Source of the DNA: Lentinus brumalis
Taxonomy: Eukaryota; Basidiomycota; Agaricomycetes; Polyporales; Polyporaceae
Assembly: GCA_001792895.1 (NCBI GenBank)
Contig: MARA01000006.1
Span: 124,001 to 188,000 of the forward strand
Reading direction: 5' to 3'
Length of the DNA: 64,000 nt
Below are positions 1 to 10,248 of this stretch, piece by piece (the stretch's first letter is position 1; each line of letters begins with the position of its first letter). The notes beneath the pieces are model-generated. The model ran no database searches and was not told where the DNA came from. It worked only from the letters and a program-made list of their open reading frames with translations. The translations under genes and the position numbers were made by a program.

Positions 1-654
1 GTGAGCGGCCCGTAGGTAGTGACGCACCGTGGAGATGATTCCTGGTACGAGCACAACGGGATACTTGGCGGAGAGACCTTTCTCAGCCATGGCCTCACCT
101 ACGGTAAACTCAAGACCATTATTATTGAGCTTCCAGGGTTCCGGTATATTCTGCCACAGTCTCTGCCATTCCATCTCGACACGCGAAAAGTCAAGCTGTG
201 GGAGATCGAGGGCGGGAAACTCGGGCACCCGGACTTCGAACTCGTCCATGAGCAGAGCAATATGGGTCTGGAAGTCTTGGAAGTCGTTCGGCTGGATGAA
301 CATGAATCCAACCAGCACTCCAACTGTGACGCAGAATGAGTTCTGCTTCACTTCGAATAGAACACGCGGACTCACGAAAGAGACCCAGTGGGAAGAGGAA
401 TCGACGAGTGGCATAGAAATGTCGATCATCCTGGAAGAGTATAACGCGGAGCGTATTCTTGGATAGTGTCCCGAGGTAGCTGTGCATGCAAAGTAAGTAC
501 TTGCCTTGGGCTTCTGCTGTACACCTTTCAGCTTTTTGCCGATCTCGTCCTTGACTGCGTCTGTGTCGTGAGTTGTCGTAGGTTCGTCATGTTGCGCCTC
601 CGCGATGAGCGAGTCGGACTGATTCCTCTTCTTCAAGCGCTGCGTGAGGGTCAT
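1..654 (-). CDS. LRO1: Phospholipid:diacylglycerol acyltransferase (LRO1/PDAT), 5' part only
   Basis: Makes triacylglycerol by moving a fatty acyl group from a phospholipid to diacylglycerol at the ER membrane. Coding exons are 505-654, 376-430 and 28-323; the gene then enters an intron (5' site GTGCGT at 27) and leaves the window, so only 167 residues are seen and the catalytic part is missing. A short basic cytosolic start is followed by one membrane segment (about residues 61-78, FLFPLGLFLGVLVGFMFI). The LRO1 signature GLSAKYPVVLVPGIIST ends the visible part. The first intron (431-504) begins with GC (AAG then GCAAGT), a typical GC-AG donor; the second (324-375) is GT-AG. The three exons sum to 501 nt, exactly 167 codons. 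The start is the first ATG in frame. The family assignment is firm; the rest of the gene lies to the left. Confidence 0.9.
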   Translation of the reverse strand, partial: MTLTQRLKKRNQSDSLIAEAQHDEPTTTHDTDAVKDEIGKKLKGVQQKPKASTYFACTATSGHYPRIRSALYSSRMIDISMPLVDSSSHWVSFVSPRVLFEVKQNSFCVTVGVLVGFMFIQPNDFQDFQTHIALLMDEFEVRVPEFPALDLPQLDFSRVEMEWQRLWQNIPEPWKLNNNGLEFTVGEAMAEKGLSAKYPVVLVPGIISTVRHYLRAAH

Positions 655-1042
655 GGCTGGCAGGGTGTGTGGGCAAGCCAGACGGAGACAAGCTCGAAGT
701 CGAAGGAGATGGAGGTTGCCTCCCAAGTCGCCACAGAGCGTACGCGCGCGTCCATCATCTACGTACACAAGCCCTAACCCTACTAGTCATCGTCATCGCG
801 GTATGTGCAAGTAAGTACATGAGTCACTACACTCACATGTTCAAGGTGTGTACATGGAACATGCAGCGCCGTCAACCCGAGGACATGATCAGAGCATCGT
901 TGAGGCATGACATCGGCGAGTCGTAGGCATCGTCCATGCCACTAAGTATGAACACATGGGTGACCGTTGCAAACTGATCACACTAGTACTCGCCGCCTCC
1001 GAACCACTGCGCCCACACGCACTCTCAACGTCAACACCCGTG
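655..1042. other. Intergenic: LRO1 promoter side and DUF4419 3' flank
   Basis: Lies between two genes that both run leftward. It must hold the 3' end of the DUF4419 transcript and the promoter of LRO1. I see no clear TATA box and no conserved ORF. Confidence 0.5.
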
Positions 1043-2607
1043 TCAAGCCTCATCGTCCTCAGAGTGTAGCCTCTTCTCGAAGATCATCCAGTGCGGGGCC
1101 GGGCTAAGTGTATCGAGCTTTCCGCCAGACTCCTTCGAAGATGCAGAGATAGCAAAATGACCAGCGATCATCGTGCAATGGATTTTGTGCTCGCCGTGGT
1201 GCAGGGTCACATCAACCTCGCAATAGCCCGCGGGAACTTCGCTTGTGCGTATAGTGAAGTATGCGACGCCGTCGAGGGTGTACTCGCAGAAGCGTCCTGT
1301 GCGGTGATTGAGGATATTATTCTGTATCAAACGGGCGACGCTAGACGTACCACGGGTACTCATCCTGCTCTCTGTAGCCTGAGTCGGCTCCTGGTGAGTT
1401 GCGGTTTTCTCCACGTCTTCCGATCGCTGCCCTGCTTTCTTGGATTTCAGTAGCTTGGTCACGAATCTACCTAATCCACTTCTCTCCCCGACTGACGGCT
1501 TCTCCCTGTTGTTTTCATTGGTGTGCTCCTGCGCGGGCTTCGTAGGGATGACGTCAGGCATACGGAACGGCTTCCATCGTCCCTTGTTGTCCCACACACA
1601 GAACGCAGTGAGCCATCCGCTGAGGTCGTCCTGTCCGCACATCTGCGTGTTTCGGTGGGCGACGTGCTCCCAGAACGTCACGTCTGGATCTCCATCAAAC
1701 GCGCGGACGAAGCGACGGAGAATGGGACGCAGCATTTCGGCCCAGACGGAGGGCTCGTCGCCGAGCTCGTAGAGACGATCGAGGCGCCGGTATAACTCTT
1801 CCCAGTCAGACTTCTCTCCTTCGAGCGTGACGGTCGGTATGCCGCACGTTTCGTCCAAGCCATATGAGAAGTACCTTCACTATTCATCAGTACTGATGAA
1901 CGGCAGGCAATAGATGACGTACTGTTTCAGGGAAGCCATCATCACAATGGAGCATACCGCCCTGTCATGAAGGGTGGTTGTCGTAAAATCAGGGAGGATC
2001 CATTCAACAAGCGTGCTGTCTACTACCTGAGGTAGCATTCGTCTGTTGAACATGAAGATTCCAGGTTGAAAGTGAGTTACGCACATTCTCCCGAATCTTC
2101 AGACTCATCTTGCGCGCGAAGGCAGCAAAGTCCCCGCCCGTGCTGGTCAGTTTCAATTCTTTCTTGCCGTCATGGGCAACGAAGTACCGCCGCAGCTCCT
2201 CGGCATGTGCATTGATGCTGAACAGCGTTTCTTAGCGACCACTTCGAACCTGTTTCTGCATCGCGACTTACTAGAAATTGAGCTGGTTCAAGATTGCCAC
2301 CCACACGTCGTCGGGTCTGTGCCTCAGCAGTCAGTTCATAGTTCCGCGACGACTGGCACCCGTGAACAACGAACCTGATTCGAAGGTGGAGATGTCCTGC
2401 CCACGCTTCCAGAACAGCGTGCACGAAGCCGTTGCTGCTGGGCGAGATCTTCGACAGCTCTTGGCTTTTCAGAGAGCTCTGCAGGACCTGTTTGCAGTTC
2501 TCGTACTGAGTTTCACAAGCCTCTGCGAGGACAGCCTCGGCGCTGTTGCGCTGCCATCCCCACCACTGTCTGGCCGAATGAGATGCAACGGTGAACGTCA
2601 CAGGCAT
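1043..2607 (-). CDS. DUF4419 family protein
   Basis: A protein of unknown function in a family expanded in mushroom-forming fungi. Exons: 2375-2607, 2272-2316, 2085-2217, 1923-2026 and 1043-1874; introns are 48-58 nt and all GT-AG. The exons total 1347 nt, giving 448 residues. Family landmarks appear in order: an MPVTFTVASH start, SPSSNGFVHAVLEAW, PDDVWVAILNQLNFY, EELRRYFVAHDGKKEL, TLVEWILPDFTTTT, then CGIPTVTLEGEKSDWEEL and LSGWLTAFCVWD. The long C-terminal exon ends in a polar, variable tail. All five joins keep both frame and motif order, so the model is well supported. The cellular role cannot be read from the sequence. Confidence 0.9.
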
Positions 2608-4109
2608 GTCTACGATTATTCACTTGAGCGGTAGGCGAGAATAGCGAAATCTGAGGTGAGGATAGAGCGTCGATACTGAATGATATCGGATGAAGGAGGC
2701 GTATGCTGTCACGTACCTGGTTATGAATTGTATGTCAGCACATCACTTCGCACGCACGCCGGCATTCCGAGACATCAGAAGCTCAATTCACAACTGCGAT
2801 CTCGTGCGAGTCTTGAAGCTTGCACAGTCTGCACGATAAGTATAAGGCTGTACTATCAGAGCTTACCAGGCTGGGTACGTTCATCGCATGCTGCGATGGC
2901 TCCGTTAGCCTCCGCTCCGCCGCTCGCAGGCGAGTTCTGCAACTTGGCCACTGGATGAAGTACTTACTGATTTGGCCAAGTCTGTCCCTCGACCAAAGGC
3001 GTCAGAAACGAGGTTACATAGGACACATTTGATCGACCGGAACCAGGATAGGTGAGGTATTGGGCCCAGGGATGCAAGTGCTGGAAGGTAAGTAGTAAAA
3101 GTACATGTAACCACAAGCCAAGCACCAACCAAAGCACTCTCAAGCGACTAGCCGGCGAGCGCTTGGAACACTGACGTAATCGATTCCTTTCTAAAGCAGC
3201 CTCCAGATTCCTCTACTTATGTACTTGCTGACTTTTCCCCAGCAGCATCCCGCCCGGACTTCCCGCCGACGTCAGCAGCCTCACAGACATACGTCGCAGA
3301 TGTGGTGCCGATCATTGCATTTCTTTAGGCGCTCCGGTGTTGGCGGCAGTCAAGCGAACGGCGGACCAAACGGCGGACGGTTTGAACACGCTTGGACTAC
3401 GATACCGTACCGCCCTACATAAACTTTCACGTCACAGGCTGCTGGCTCCCTGATACCTTCATGATTGCATACCCACTGGTGAGCTTATCCTCAAAGTTTA
3501 CTGAGAACGCTCGCTGCTGGAGCGGAAACGCCTCGCACTCGCAGCAGCTCAAGTGCTTCTCACGGATCCCTCACCTCCTTCGCCACATCTCTCACCGACG
3601 GACATCTCAATGGCTGGCTGTGCGACAATGTATCTTCATACGGGACGTCTGCGTCTCTCCTGACCGCCGCCGCCGCCTTTGCTGTCCACAGTCCCCGTCC
3701 ACCAGCGACACGCCCACGGTCAGCCAATCCGGGCCCAATCCCACAGAAACCGTTGACAGCAGCACCCGCCGGCAATCGAGGACCCGACCTGCCCCTTAGT
3801 GCGATGCGCCAAAATTCTGGCCGCTGTGGGAGACAGTCCCGGTTCCGTGTACTCGGAATGAACCAGTCGCATGGCGGTGAGTGCGCAGGAACGGGACAAC
3901 TCCCACTGACGTGTGTCGCACAAAGTTCGGAGCTCCCTCGGTGCTGGCGCGCTATATACGTGGTCCTCCTCCAATCTTAGTCCTTCCTCAGGTCATCCCC
4001 TGACTGAGTCTCCCTGCGCTCGCCTGCCCCCCGTCACTTGCCTGCTATTTCTCCGCTCCTAGCATTTCCTCGAGCCTTCTCTCTGCGCGCTGCTCTACCA
4101 TCACCCATC
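2608..4109. other. 1.5-kb interval, no gene supported; possible decayed exons
   Basis: Contains the promoter of the leftward DUF4419 gene and that of the rightward DUF6593 gene. Several minus-strand stretches between about 2640 and 3090 read like exons with plausible splice signals (see findings), but they cannot be joined into one frame. The ORFs around 3390-3970 are short, proline/arginine-rich and unlike any family I know. Confidence 0.4.
3952..3958 (+). promoter_or_regulatory. Possible TATA box of the DUF6593 gene
   Basis: The string CTATATA lies about 155 bases before the ATG at 4110 and is followed by a pyrimidine-rich leader. This is the usual arrangement in basidiomycete promoters; it is inferred, not shown. 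Confidence 0.4.
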
Positions 4110-4875
4110 ATGCCGCCTGCCGCGAAGCCGAAGCCGCCACAGAAGCTCGAGTTCACAATGAACAGTCTGCGGAACACGACGCTGGCCACAGACGACAACT
4201 CGCTGTACTTCGAGATCGTGACGCGCTTTTGGCACCCGAACCTCACCAAGATCAACAAGTTCGACTTTGAGACGCTCGAGCTCGTCACCGTCGCCGAGAT
4301 TGAGGGCTTGCAGACCCACGCGCCCCGCGTCCGCTTCGGTGGCGACAAGGGCAACTGGATATCGGCAGCGGACTTCCTCAAGGCCGATAATGAGCATGCG
4401 TTAGTGTCTTCCTCAGCTCTCCCTGCGAACAGACGTGTTAATGTCATGACGCATTGACGTCATAAGCAGTGGCGGGACGTTCAAAGCCAACACCGGAGTA
4501 GAATATCGGTGGAAGACGCACAGGGGCCGCTTCCAGGTACGTTAGACGCATATCTCTTCCCTACACCGCATTCATCCGAGCTTCTCTCGTCTGTTTACTT
4601 CAGCTCGTTAAGAGTGACGATCCCGAGAAGAGACCCGTGGCCGAGTTTCACCCGCACAAGAGGCATCTCTTCGTGTTCCGGATGGCCAAGCACGCTTACT
4701 TCGAAGTGCAGCCAATTCCAGAGATCACCGACGCGATCGAGAAGTTCATCGGTATGTGTGCCACCATTGCGGTGAAGGCTATCGCTAATCTTGTATGATG
4801 GCTACAGTGAGCTACCTTCTGGTCGAGAGGCGTAGGAGGGACACTCGCATCCGTGTCAAGCTCGAGCGGCACTGA
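4110..4875 (+). CDS. DUF6593 family protein
   Basis: A small protein of unknown role; the DUF6593 domain is widespread in Agaricomycetes. Exons: 4110-4399, 4470-4536, 4604-4751 and 4808-4875, total 573 nt, 190 residues. Introns are 56-70 nt with GT-AG ends, and the phases (2, 0, 1) fit exactly. Recognisable blocks: LYFEIVTRFWHPNLTKI near residue 32, GVEYRWKTHRGRF near 105, VAEFHPHKRHLFVFRMAKHA in the third exon and IVSYLLVERRRRDTR at the end. The last block is the usual C-terminus of the family. There is no signal peptide. An earlier in-frame ATG at 4038 exists, but the family-like start and context favour 4110. A second, different DUF6593 gene lies at 30049-30788. Confidence 0.87.
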
Positions 4876-5066
4876 GCCTACCAGTGATGAGGCTCCCTGG
4901 CTTATTGGTGTATCGTTGTGATCATATTTTCCGCCCATATACAGCACTCTCTTTTGATTTCCTTAATATAACATCGCTCGTACACTCGTACACTGATCTA
5001 ATATTCACTGCGCATGCCCTCAGGAGCACTCGTCCCATCGCCTGATCGCACCACCATCGTCGCAGA

Positions 5067-6553
5067 CTAGTATGCACTCCCCTGCGCTGGCAATCCATGA
5101 GGGAAGAACTGCTTGAACATGTCGGGGTAGTGCTTCTCTGCGACATCCGGGTGACTCCTGGACGGGGTTTCAGGTGAACTGTCAGCAATCACACACCGAG
5201 ACAGACACATTGAATACTCACTTCACGCGGCCGATGAGATTGACGTACCCGGATGGGTATTGGCCATACTCCGTGTAGTTGACAGCTGGTGCCACGGGCA
5301 ATTAATGAGCACATCCCCTAGTACGTACGGACAGGAGACATGTATACTCACAGTCCGTGGCTCCGACTTGCCCGCGCGAATCCTTGAGCTTCAGGATCTC
5401 CGGCTTGACTGCCCCGGTATAGTCAGTGCCAATTTCCGTTACTACGGATACTAGCGCACGCACAGTCCAGCACCAGGTCGCCGATGAGCACGTCCTGTGC
5501 GATGCTCTGGAAGAACGGGATAGAATACCGAGGAGTGGAGCCAGGCGCTGGTGAGAGCACGCGATGCGACGTCGCCCGAGCGAGACCCTGCGTGACAGTT
5601 TCCAATGCTGCGAAAGTCGGCCGTCAGTATGCACATGCTGTCTCGAAGTGAACGGGGCGAGACGAGCAGTGTCTTACCTTTGCCCAGGTTGACCACGAAC
5701 GTGCCCGGGATGGGAGGGGCGTCGATCCATTCCCCGGCAAGATTCTGTACTTGCAGTCCTGGATGATCCGATGCCTGCACCAGCTGCCGTAAAAAGGTTG
5801 TGAGGGTGGCGTATATGGTGCGCTCACAGCCGTGCACGTACGAAGGTCAGGAACCCGCCATCGAAGTGCGGTCCTACGCCCTGGTCGGACTCTCCCTCTT
5901 TGCGAGCCGGGTATTTGACGATCTTCGAGCGATGCTGCATGATACCAGACTTCGGCTTCGTGCTACCATTGAAGAATGGTGAGAGAACATCCTCGGGTAA
6001 CTCAAAAGCTTCGGCCATAAGCGAGATGAACTCGTAGCTGAGCTGCTCGACTTGGGTGAGGTATCGGAGGTAGGTCTCCTTGAACCCCGGGATAAGCTCC
6101 TCGGGCGGCCACTAGGGAATGCATGATCAGTACTTGGAGGAGTACCCGATCAAGGAGACTTACCTGCGGCGGTCCCCAGAGCTTCAAGTACTCAGGGTCA
6201 CCCGGCTTCCACTGATTATCGTAGGGGGTCCCGAAGTCGAACTGTTCCCTCTGATCCGTCTGTCCCCTGGTCAACTCTGCGCCGAGCTTCGAATAACCAA
6301 AGAAGTGAGGCGAGTTTGCCATGCGAATCTTCTCCTTCTCTTCCTGCGGTAGGTCGAACAACCGAGGGGTGTACTCGATCAGTGCGTCCATGTCCTCTCG
6401 CGAGACAGGCGGGTTGGCGAGGTAGAGGAATCCAACATGGATGAGCGCATGTCGCAGCTGCGCTACGAATTTTGCATGTCCTTCCGGAGTGGACAGAAGC
6501 GAGTAGTCGAGGATCGGAATGCTAGAGAATGTGTTCGGTGCGCTCTCCGGCAT
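5067..6553 (-). CDS. 2-oxoglutarate/Fe(II)-dependent oxygenase (isopenicillin-N-synthase-like)
   Basis: A soluble enzyme that uses iron, oxygen and 2-oxoglutarate to oxidise a small molecule; the substrate cannot be told from sequence. Exons: 6164-6553, 5842-6111, 5678-5783, 5464-5607, 5352-5408, 5222-5285 and 5067-5157, total 1122 nt, 373 residues. The N-terminal DIOX_N domain starts IPILDYSLL. The iron-binding triad is complete: His212 and Asp214 in GPHFDGGFLTF, and His270 in RATSHRV. Arg282/Ser284 in TPRYSIPFF fits the co-substrate R-x-S motif. Near the C-terminus comes LIGRVKSHPDVAEKHYPDMF. The last intron has two possible 3' sites; the downstream one (exon from 5157) gives the better match. 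There is no signal peptide and no biosynthetic cluster nearby, so a housekeeping or detoxifying role is as likely as secondary metabolism. Confidence 0.91.
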
Positions 6554-7921
6554 GTCTGACTGGCACTAGCCTGGCGCAGTATCTGAAGACTGAAGTTGGC
6601 TGGTGCAGAACGCGGACGCGGAGAAAGTACTAACTTAAGTATGTGCGGAAGGCCGTTTGAAAATCGAGATGCTCACATGAGAACCTCGGGGTCTAGAGGG
6701 GCCATATAGGGAACCGGATTCCAACGAATGACGCGATATGAGGACGACCTGGGGCGAGCGGACCACGCAAATTTGTCATGATTGCGACTCAACATTGCAG
6801 AGGTCTCCGTGTACCCAAGAACTGTAAAAAAATAGCTCGCGTGAACGTCTTTGACATGCAGTTGGCTGCAGTTAGACCCAGGTAAGTACCTGATGGTGGT
6901 TTGCAGTCAAGGCGCGGACCGGACATCCGGGATAGCACAAGAGGGTTGCAAGAGCTTGCTGTGTGGCTCAGACATCTCCTTTCGTTACGACCACCATCTA
7001 CTAGTTTGTGATTCGCACCCATCTGGGGAAGGGCAGCTCATGGACGCTCCATCGCTCTCAACTGTTATACGGCTCGCTTGAACCAGGGATAGAGGCCGCG
7101 ACTGACGTTGTGACAATGTCTCACAAGACCTGAACCTGGGCTTGAAGCTGCAAGGGGCGTATGAGGGCATATCTCCGCCGGGCGAGAGGCCTTGTAGGCT
7201 GGGCAGGATCGGTGCGTATCAGGGACAGTGTTGATATGTGGTTTGAAGCTCATGCCGACCACTTGGGTTTTGGACAGTGCATATGCCGAGTCTGATACAC
7301 CGGTCATACATTGAAAGCGACACCTCGTCGTGTTCGTGCTCAGGCTGCCTTCTGGCATTCGTGCACTATCGGCGGTTGACGGCGAGCGGTGCGCACTCGG
7401 CGTAGACCTTGACGCTGTATCAAGACGGTCCTTGACGTCGCCGACCTTGCTCTTGGAGCGTGCAGCAGAGGCGAGGAAGGGCGACTGCCTGGATGTCTTG
7501 TCATGGCGGTCATCCATGGAACATGCGACCCACGCGCTTCCCTGCTTATCTGTACAGACCGCTGGACACGCTGCCCCGGCAGGCGCGCACCCACGCCTCA
7601 GACGTGCACCGGACCAGACCAACGACGAGGACGCTGCCTTGTGCGGGCGGCGCTGGTGATGCGGAGTCTTAGATGGGGCAGGCATTGGGAAACAGGGCTA
7701 TGTGGCACGTCTTGTGTGCGTAGATACTAGGGAATACGATCTGAGTTGCAACTTACTTACTGAGGCGCACGGGCCTCTTTACCGGGAGCCCGCGCTCGGG
7801 GATTGCCGGCGCAAGGGGTTGAACGTTTGCAGTCGACCACGAACTCCCTCGCTCGTCTCCCAAGCACCGTCCTCCCGCTCCGTCCCCGCTGTCCTCAAAC
7901 ACGCGTCCAACAGCCCCAACC
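6554..7921. other. 1.4-kb interval, nothing recognised
   Basis: Separates the divergent oxygenase (-) and PWWP gene (+), so it carries both promoters. The longest ORF here (7065-7685, minus) is arginine/serine/proline-rich, has overlapping ORFs on the other strand and matches no family I know. Just before 7922 the DNA becomes pyrimidine-rich, as expected for a leader. Confidence 0.5.
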
Positions 7922-9598
7922 ATGAGCAAGAAAGGCGCGAAGACGCAAAACTTTCAGCAGTCGTACGAAGTACGCGACGTCGTCCTCGCCAAAGTGCGCG
8001 GCTTCCCCCCATGGCCCGGCATGGTGAGCGCATTCTCTACTGCTCGTCGCGTCTCCGCGCGGCATGTCCGTCGCGTATCCTCCAGATCTCTAACTCTCTC
8101 CTTTGCTTCCGCGCGTAGATCGTCGACCCGGATACTGTGCCCAACAGCGTTGCGAAGGAGCGTCCGAACGCGAAAACGAAAAAGGGCAACTGGTACTGCG
8201 TGCGGTTCTTCCCCGCCGGTGACTAGTGAGTGTCTGCACGCTGCTCGTGTGCGCGGGATGCTGATGGGTCCTGTCCGCGCAAACAGCGCATGGCTAGTGC
8301 CCAAGGATATCTCGAGGCTGCAGCAGCACGAGATCGAGGCCTATGTCAACGAGCCCTTCAAGAAGAATGGCGATCTTCTCAAGGGATATCGCATCGCTCT
8401 CAACCCCGCCGAGTGGGAAGCGGAACGAGACGCTGCTGTTGCCGAGGCGCAGGAAGCAGAGGCCAATGCTGAGGTCGACCAGCTCGCGAGCGATGGCGAG
8501 GAGGAGGCCGACGAGGAAGTGGACAAGAAAAAGAAGGTGAAGAAGAGGAAGCGCGACTCCGACGCTGCGCCCGCGAAAGCCAAGTCAAAGGCGAAGAAGT
8601 CGTCCACGGAGCCCGCTCCCAAGCTTCGAGCGACACCTGCGAAGGGCAAGAAGAACGGCCCCAAGTCGAAAGCAGTGGTGGAGTCGGAGGACGAGGGTGC
8701 TGCGGATGGTGAACGTGAAGGTACGAGCAAGCGTACCTCCCCTCCCCCAACGAAGAAGGCCAAGCGCGATAAGGAGGATGATGATCGTGAGTATCACCCT
8801 TTTGCTTGTAAACTCGACTCATCAGCGACCCTCGACAGCCCTCAACAACGACCCAGAAGCCACCAAGGTACGGGAATGGCGGCACAAACTTCAGAAGGCC
8901 TTCTTGAACAGCAAAGTCGTCCCGAAGGAGGAGGTGAGCCCTCATCTATGCTCGTTCGACATGGATTCTTGTCTTACATCGTACGTAGGAAATGCCTGCA
9001 CTGGATCAACTATTCTCTACTGTCGAGAACTACCCCAACATGACGATGGAATACCTCCTGGTGAGTGTCGACGGTCCCCAATGTCAAAATCCCGCCTATC
9101 GCGCAAATTTCCCCGCCCTGCTTTGCTGGCAACGCGTGCCCCGTGCGTTCCCGCGCGGACCGCATCCCCACATCACCCCTTAATTGTCATTTTTGGTAAT
9201 AAGGCTGATATTTTGCCCGCCATCCGCCCCAGTTCTCGAAGATTGGGAAGGTCATGCGCCATATATACGTCCTCGCCGACGAGAAGGTGCCCCGCGATGA
9301 CGAGTTCAAGTTCCGGGAGCGGGCCAAGGTGCTCGTCGACAAGTGGCACGACATCGCGAAGACCAACGGCGCCTCGGACTCTGCGAAGCCTGCGACCAAC
9401 GGCACGCGCAAAGCCGCCGACGCGGAAGAACCCGCTGTCAACGGCGCAGAGACCAAGGAGAATGGTACGAAGGCCGAACCCGACGCCGAGCCCGAGGTCA
9501 AGCCGGACGTCATCATGAAGGATGAGGAGGCCGCGCCTGCGAATGGTGCCGCAGACGAGTCCGTGCTCGCGGACGTGACCATGTCGGAGGCCGCATGA
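7922..9598 (+). CDS. PWWP-domain chromatin reader with C-terminal LEDGF/TFIIS-N-like domain
   Basis: A nuclear protein likely to bind methylated histone H3 on transcribed genes. Exons: 7922-8023, 8119-8225, 8287-8786, 8839-8933, 8989-9060 and 9233-9598, total 1242 nt, 413 residues. The PWWP domain begins VRDVVLAKVRGFPPWPGM (the core reads PPWP), continues NWYCVRFFPAGDYAWL and ends near residue 95. A lysine- and glutamate-rich linker with nuclear-localisation-type KKKKVKKRKR follows. Around residues 240-320, VREWRHKLQKAFL, LDQLFSTVENYPNMTMEYL and FSKIGKVMRHIYVLADE form a helical bundle like the integrase-binding/TFIIS N-terminal fold. The tail is acidic and Ala/Asn/Glu-rich. All six exons splice in frame. 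The layout resembles HDGF/LEDGF proteins and yeast Ioc4; which one it matches in function is not known. Confidence 0.91.
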
Positions 9599-10248
9599 GG
9601 AGTTTACGGTGGGCACCCGCTCTATATCCACCCTCCCCGAACCTTTTCTGCACGCTCTCGATGAAGCCCCCTCCTGCGTTACCCCTGCTTTCCCCCGCCC
9701 TTGGAGCCCAAACCTCGCTCCCATGCTAATGTCGTTGACGGTTGTAAGTTTGCCTTGTACCGTGTAGTCCCTCTTCGTCTGCTCCTATTGCGAAGTCACT
9801 TGCTCCATTGCGTTGTGCCGTCCAGCCGCTTACAACTTCATATTCCTCCTCCTTCATTGACAAGTTAGCCAAGCTTTACCTAGTATTTGCTGCCGGCGTT
9901 CCGTGTCTATCGTGTAGCGAACCCCTCTGCGAGCACATAGCGAGCGCATCGACGCTCGTGAGCCGAGGCGTGTAGATATGTATGCGACATAGCTGCCGCT
10001 GTCCATGATAGTGATCACATTGCACGCAGGAAGTACGTTACCATGCGAATTGTACATAATCGAAATCAAAGTACTTGTGCTGAGCCAAGACGTATGCAGT
10101 TGGCGAGTAATGGAATGGATATAACCGGGAGTACAGCCCTACACATGCGGGAGGTGTGACTGGAACGACGATGGCGGCGTGCGAGGAAAATTATCCGATG
10201 CATAAGAACTGTATCCAACAGTGAACTCATGCGGGGAGGTGGGGTATC
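9599..10248. other. Convergent 3' flanks
   Basis: The PWWP gene (+) and the SEC2-like gene (-) end facing each other across this interval, which should hold both transcript ends. No ORF with family resemblance was seen. Confidence 0.55.

Noticed and set aside
7065..7685. 206-codon ORF on the minus strand
   Set aside because: Arg/Ser/Ala-rich translation, overlapping ORFs of similar length on the plus strand, and no family resemblance; typical chance ORF in GC-rich DNA.
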